From the NCBI GenBank assembly GCA_022836615.1, contig MU405232.1:248001-312000 (forward strand): 64,000 nucleotides of DNA, read 5' to 3'. This stretch comes from Annulohypoxylon bovei var. microspora (taxonomy: Eukaryota; Ascomycota; Sordariomycetes; Xylariales; Hypoxylaceae). The notes under the pieces are model-generated. The model searched no databases and was not told the origin of the DNA. It saw only the letters and a program-made list of their open reading frames with translations. Made by a program: the position numbers and the translations under genes. Numbering within the stretch: position 1 is the first letter of the stretch; each line of letters starts with the position of its first letter. Of this stretch, positions 61,235 to 64,000 are shown piece after piece.

Positions 61235-61309
61235 GATCTGAGGTTATCCCCAGCAGCCCACGCTTGCCACCGCAGGTGGTCCAAGCGTTGCTGCGGAAAC
61301 CCTCAGATC
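61235..61309. repeat. Dispersed hairpin element, copy B
   Basis: A 75-base hairpin. The outer stem GATCTGAGG/CCTCAGATC is perfect over 9 bp (10 with the flanking C-G). Inner stems are CAGCA/TGCTG, then ACGCTTG/CAAGCGT and CCACC/GGTGG around a GCA loop, with a two-base bulge (TC). It shares its layout and many bases with copy A at 55685-55770. Confidence 0.75.
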
Positions 61310-61688
61310 GGGGATCCACATAGGTTCTCTCGTCTTGTGATTGTTTTACATCATAGTACCTATTCATTAGGAAAACTTTATTATATGAAGCCGTACCTAC
61401 TGTATCCCCTTACTTTTTATATTGCAAACTAAAACATGAAGCTTCCAAGTAAGGAAGGAGACAAGAAGGCAGCTTGCAATATCATTGGCGGCTGTCAGCT
61501 ATACACCTTCCCCGCTTCGGAACCGAGCAGTCGAGGTGGGCATAGAAGATATTGTGGCTCACCTGATTGGACATTAGGTAATCTATAACCAGTAGAAAAT
61601 GTCAACGGTATGTCGTCAGCAATTCACACGTTCCACTTTAATCACAACTAGAGTTTCGGGATTAAAATGGGACATGGGGTAGGTATGT

Positions 61689-61733
61689 AAAACGGCCAAA
61701 ACGGCCAAAACGGCCAGAACGGCCAGAACGGCT
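61689..61733 (+). repeat. Tandem repeat, five 9-bp units of AAAACGGCC
   Basis: Five direct units: AAAACGGCC three times, then AGAACGGCC and AGAACGGCT. It lies about 350-400 bases upstream of the P450 start; the CGG-containing units are the kind of half-site Zn2Cys6 factors bind, but that is speculation. Confidence 0.9.
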
Positions 61734-62085
61734 AAGCGAGAGACAAACGATCTTCTTCCTATTCGTTACCATTCACCTCCATTTTCCAATTACCAGGTGA
61801 TTGTCAAGACTTCCCCCCATCTCAATCTATCGTGTACCAATCCTCGTCGGAATCTAGCCATTCCGATGCAAGGTAACATCTATGTATGTACCTTGGTAGG
61901 TAAGCTGGTAGGTTAAATAACCAAAACAAAGTGAAACTTCTTTGTATACTACCATGATTCAATACACGTTTACATTTATAAACACCTTGATGTATAATCT
62001 CCTTTGGTAAGAATTTACTCTCCTTTCCTGCTTCTTCGGCATTTATATATCCATATACATCTGTATGCATAGGTATCCAGATGAC

Positions 62086-63693
62086 ATGGCTTCAATGCTA
62101 GAGGATGCGCTAGCCCGTCCGGCAGTGTTAGCGCCGGCACTTCTCTTCGTCGGCTATGTCTTATACCAGCTCTTCCGGCCCTCCGGGCTTCCCGATATCC
62201 CCATTGTCGGCGCCAGACCCGGTGAGTGGTTCCCGCTCATGCGGGCTAAGTGGCGCAACACCAAGGACATGAAGACCGCTACAGAAGTGGCTTACGCCAG
62301 GTATCGGGACCAAACTGTCATATTGCCTATCGCAGGCGCCCAGAACTTCGTGCAGTTGCCCGCCAGCCAACTCCAGTGGCTTGTCGACCAACCCGATGCG
62401 GAACTCAACCTGCATGAGCAGGTCTTGGACTCGCTACAACTCGACTTCACCGTCATGGATCCGCGCCTCATCCACAACCCCATCCACCACAAGCTGATCT
62501 CCGCCGTTTTGACCCGCGAGACTGGTAACCTGGTCCCGACGCTGCTAGACGAGACCCAGTTCAGCATTGACCACCTTTGGGGCACTGACACCGAGAACTG
62601 GAGTGAATTGTGCGTGTACGATGTCATGCGGCGTGTCATCGGACAGGTTACGAACCGCGTCTTTGTTGGCTTGCCGTTATGTCGCAATCAAGAACTTTTG
62701 GATGCCGGGCTCGCGTACGCGCAGGATGTACCGATGAGCTCGACGGCGCTGCGATTCATGTGGGAACCGCTACGCCCGCTTGCAGCCCTATTCATGACGT
62801 TACCTAACCGTATCCACACGAATAAGTTCTACTCCATTGTCAGGCCGGAAATTGAACGGCGGCTGCGCGATTATGATGCGCGGCGTGCCGACCCGGAGAC
62901 CAAGGCCGCTGATAAGGAGCCCAACGATTTCCTGCAGTGGTCCGTCAACCAGGCCAAGACATCCGGCGACCCGTACCTGGCGAAGGTCGACACGTTATCG
63001 GGTCGCATCCTATTGCTCAACTTCGCGTCTACCCACACATCGAGTTTCGCCATGACCCACGCCATCCTGGACCTCGCTTCTTCTAAGTCGGAGTATTTCG
63101 ACGAGTTACGCACCGAGATCACGGCCGTGCTCGCGGAATACGGCGGCGAGTGGAATAAGCGCGCCCTGGCGGCTATGGTGAAGCTGGACAGCGTGATGCG
63201 CGAGTCGCAGCGCCTCAACTCGTTCGTGACACTGGCTACGAATCGCACTGTCGTTCGAAAGGAGGGCATCGACACGCCCGACGGCGTGCACATCCCCCGC
63301 GGTACGGTCGTGTGCGCGCCATCGTACCCGGTCTTCCACGACCCGGCCGTGTACCCGGAGCCCCGCGAGTTCAAGCCATTCCGGTTCGCGGAGAGGCGCG
63401 CCGCCGCCCCGGCCGCAGACCACGAGGGAGAGAAGGATCCGTCGTACATCCAGAAGGCAAGACTAGCCTTCGCCACGACGAGCCCCGAGTACTGCGCGTT
63501 CGGCCACGGCAGGCACGCGTGCCCCGGCAGGTTCTTCGCGGCCAGCGAGCTGAAGCTAATACTCGCGTACCTCGTCCTGAACTACGACTTCCAGATCCAG
63601 GAGAAGCGGCCGGAGAACTTCTGGTTCGGCATGAATAGGGTGCCCCCGATGAAGGCGACTATCATGGTGAGGAGGAGGAAGGCGTCTGTATGA
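62086..63693 (+). CDS. Cytochrome P450 monooxygenase (ent-kaurene oxidase-like)
   Basis: Single exon; 535 aa from the preferred ATG (an upstream in-frame ATG at 62065 would add seven residues). An N-terminal membrane anchor (PAVLAPALLFVGYVLYQLF) is followed by LPDIPIVGARPGEW, the proline hinge. The heme-binding loop is FGHGRHACPGRFF with the thiolate Cys at about residue 479. ExxR is present as MRESQR, and FKPFRF is the PERF-type motif. The I helix reads LLLNFASTHTSSF: the usual acid-Thr pair is His-Thr, as in ent-kaurene oxidase-type fungal P450s. That family often serves terpenoid or other secondary metabolism, but no terpene or polyketide synthase is present in the window, so substrate is unknown. 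Intronless, which is uncommon for fungal P450s. The coding region is clearly more GC-rich than the DNA around it. Confidence 0.94.
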   Translation: MASMLEDALARPAVLAPALLFVGYVLYQLFRPSGLPDIPIVGARPGEWFPLMRAKWRNTKDMKTATEVAYARYRDQTVILPIAGAQNFVQLPASQLQWLVDQPDAELNLHEQVLDSLQLDFTVMDPRLIHNPIHHKLISAVLTRETGNLVPTLLDETQFSIDHLWGTDTENWSELCVYDVMRRVIGQVTNRVFVGLPLCRNQELLDAGLAYAQDVPMSSTALRFMWEPLRPLAALFMTLPNRIHTNKFYSIVRPEIERRLRDYDARRADPETKAADKEPNDFLQWSVNQAKTSGDPYLAKVDTLSGRILLLNFASTHTSSFAMTHAILDLASSKSEYFDELRTEITAVLAEYGGEWNKRALAAMVKLDSVMRESQRLNSFVTLATNRTVVRKEGIDTPDGVHIPRGTVVCAPSYPVFHDPAVYPEPREFKPFRFAERRAAAPAADHEGEKDPSYIQKARLAFATTSPEYCAFGHGRHACPGRFFAASELKLILAYLVLNYDFQIQEKRPENFWFGMNRVPPMKATIMVRRRKASV

Positions 63694-64000
63694 TAGGTGG
63701 TTTGATAGGCTTTGGGGTATATATGTATGTAGCAGGATCTAGGTTCGTATATAGGCAGGTAGGGATATAATGATGTACGATTTTGGCCGAGAGGTTTTAG
63801 TGTTCATTTTTTACATTTTGTGATGGCGGTTCATGTTCGAATGTTGTAATAGGAGGCTTGATGCTGTCTTTGATGTGGTGCGGCAGATTGAACAGTGGTG
63901 AACGAGATTCTCTGCTATAACTTTCCTGTTCTAGTGCTTAGGGAGACTAACAGAGACGACTGCCTATGCTGAGGCTTGAAGACGAGGGTTTAATTCATGC
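63694..64000. other. 3' flank of the P450 gene
   Basis: No coding signal in the last 307 bases. AT-rich with a TAGGTAGG tract near 63750-63765. Confidence 0.4.

Larger units (their letters stand above)
60235..62064. other. Intergenic region with a hairpin element and a 9-bp tandem repeat
   Basis: 1.8 kb. Besides the hairpin at 61235-61309 and the tandem repeat at 61689-61733 (separate entries), only weak open frames occur, without motifs. TAGG/CCTA runs lie near 61110 and 61890. Confidence 0.5.

Noticed and set aside
1044..63693. A biosynthetic gene cluster formed by the nitronate monooxygenase, 2OG oxygenase, P450 and transcription factors
   Set aside because: They are spread over 60 kb with housekeeping genes between and no scaffold-forming synthase.
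1..64000. CRISPR arrays, rRNA genes or complete tRNA genes
   Set aside because: No spaced direct repeats and no rRNA or cloverleaf signal found on either strand by eye; a covariance search could still find something small.

Overview
The window is nuclear DNA of a filamentous ascomycete (Pezizomycotina). The evidence is short GT-AG introns with CTAAC/CTGAC-type branch points, Zn2Cys6 regulators, a HET-domain gene, an NmrA regulator, fungal ERG2 and a 2EXR protein, plus abundant CCTA/TAGG tetranucleotide runs in AT-rich intergenic DNA. Sordariomycetes, perhaps Xylariales, is my guess from overall style; no single feature proves it. I rebuilt exon structures by hand from reading frame, splice motifs and family knowledge.

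Layout. 1-11 kb is gene-poor: an intronless nitronate monooxygenase (1044-2126, +), a 2EXR protein (3704-4663, -), then about 6.5 kb of AT-rich DNA that may hold a decayed gene. 11-13 kb has a convergent pair: a lysine-rich, probably nucleolar protein and a small single-pass membrane protein. 18-25 kb has two Zn2Cys6 transcription factors in the same orientation. After 5 kb without a gene comes an NmrA/nmr-type nitrogen metabolite repression regulator (29.5-31.1 kb). 32.7-35.6 kb is a HET-domain gene broken by a frameshift and by an 816-bp foldback/MITE-like insertion. 36.2-37.7 kb is a six-exon 2-oxoglutarate/Fe(II) oxygenase.

From 38.6 kb the window is denser and mostly housekeeping: MKT1 (XPG-like post-transcriptional regulator), an RFTS-domain protein with a zinc finger, a TruB-family PUS4 tRNA pseudouridine synthase, a Tda11/DUF4048-like coiled-coil protein, a ligase IV-like ATP-dependent DNA ligase, ERG2 (sterol C-8 isomerase), the CSL4 exosome subunit, a short Sec2p-domain protein and an intronless cytochrome P450. 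ERG2 and CSL4 are divergent, as are the RFTS gene and PUS4.

I see no gene cluster with one shared pathway. The oxidative enzymes (nitronate monooxygenase, 2OG oxygenase, P450) are tens of kilobases apart and separated by unrelated genes. The points most worth a second look are the double lesion in the HET gene and the mobile element that caused one of them, two dispersed hairpin elements (55.7 and 61.2 kb) with the same architecture and a compensatory base-pair change, and several gene models whose real ends differ from the longest open frame (NmrA, Tda11-like, MKT1, 2OG oxygenase).
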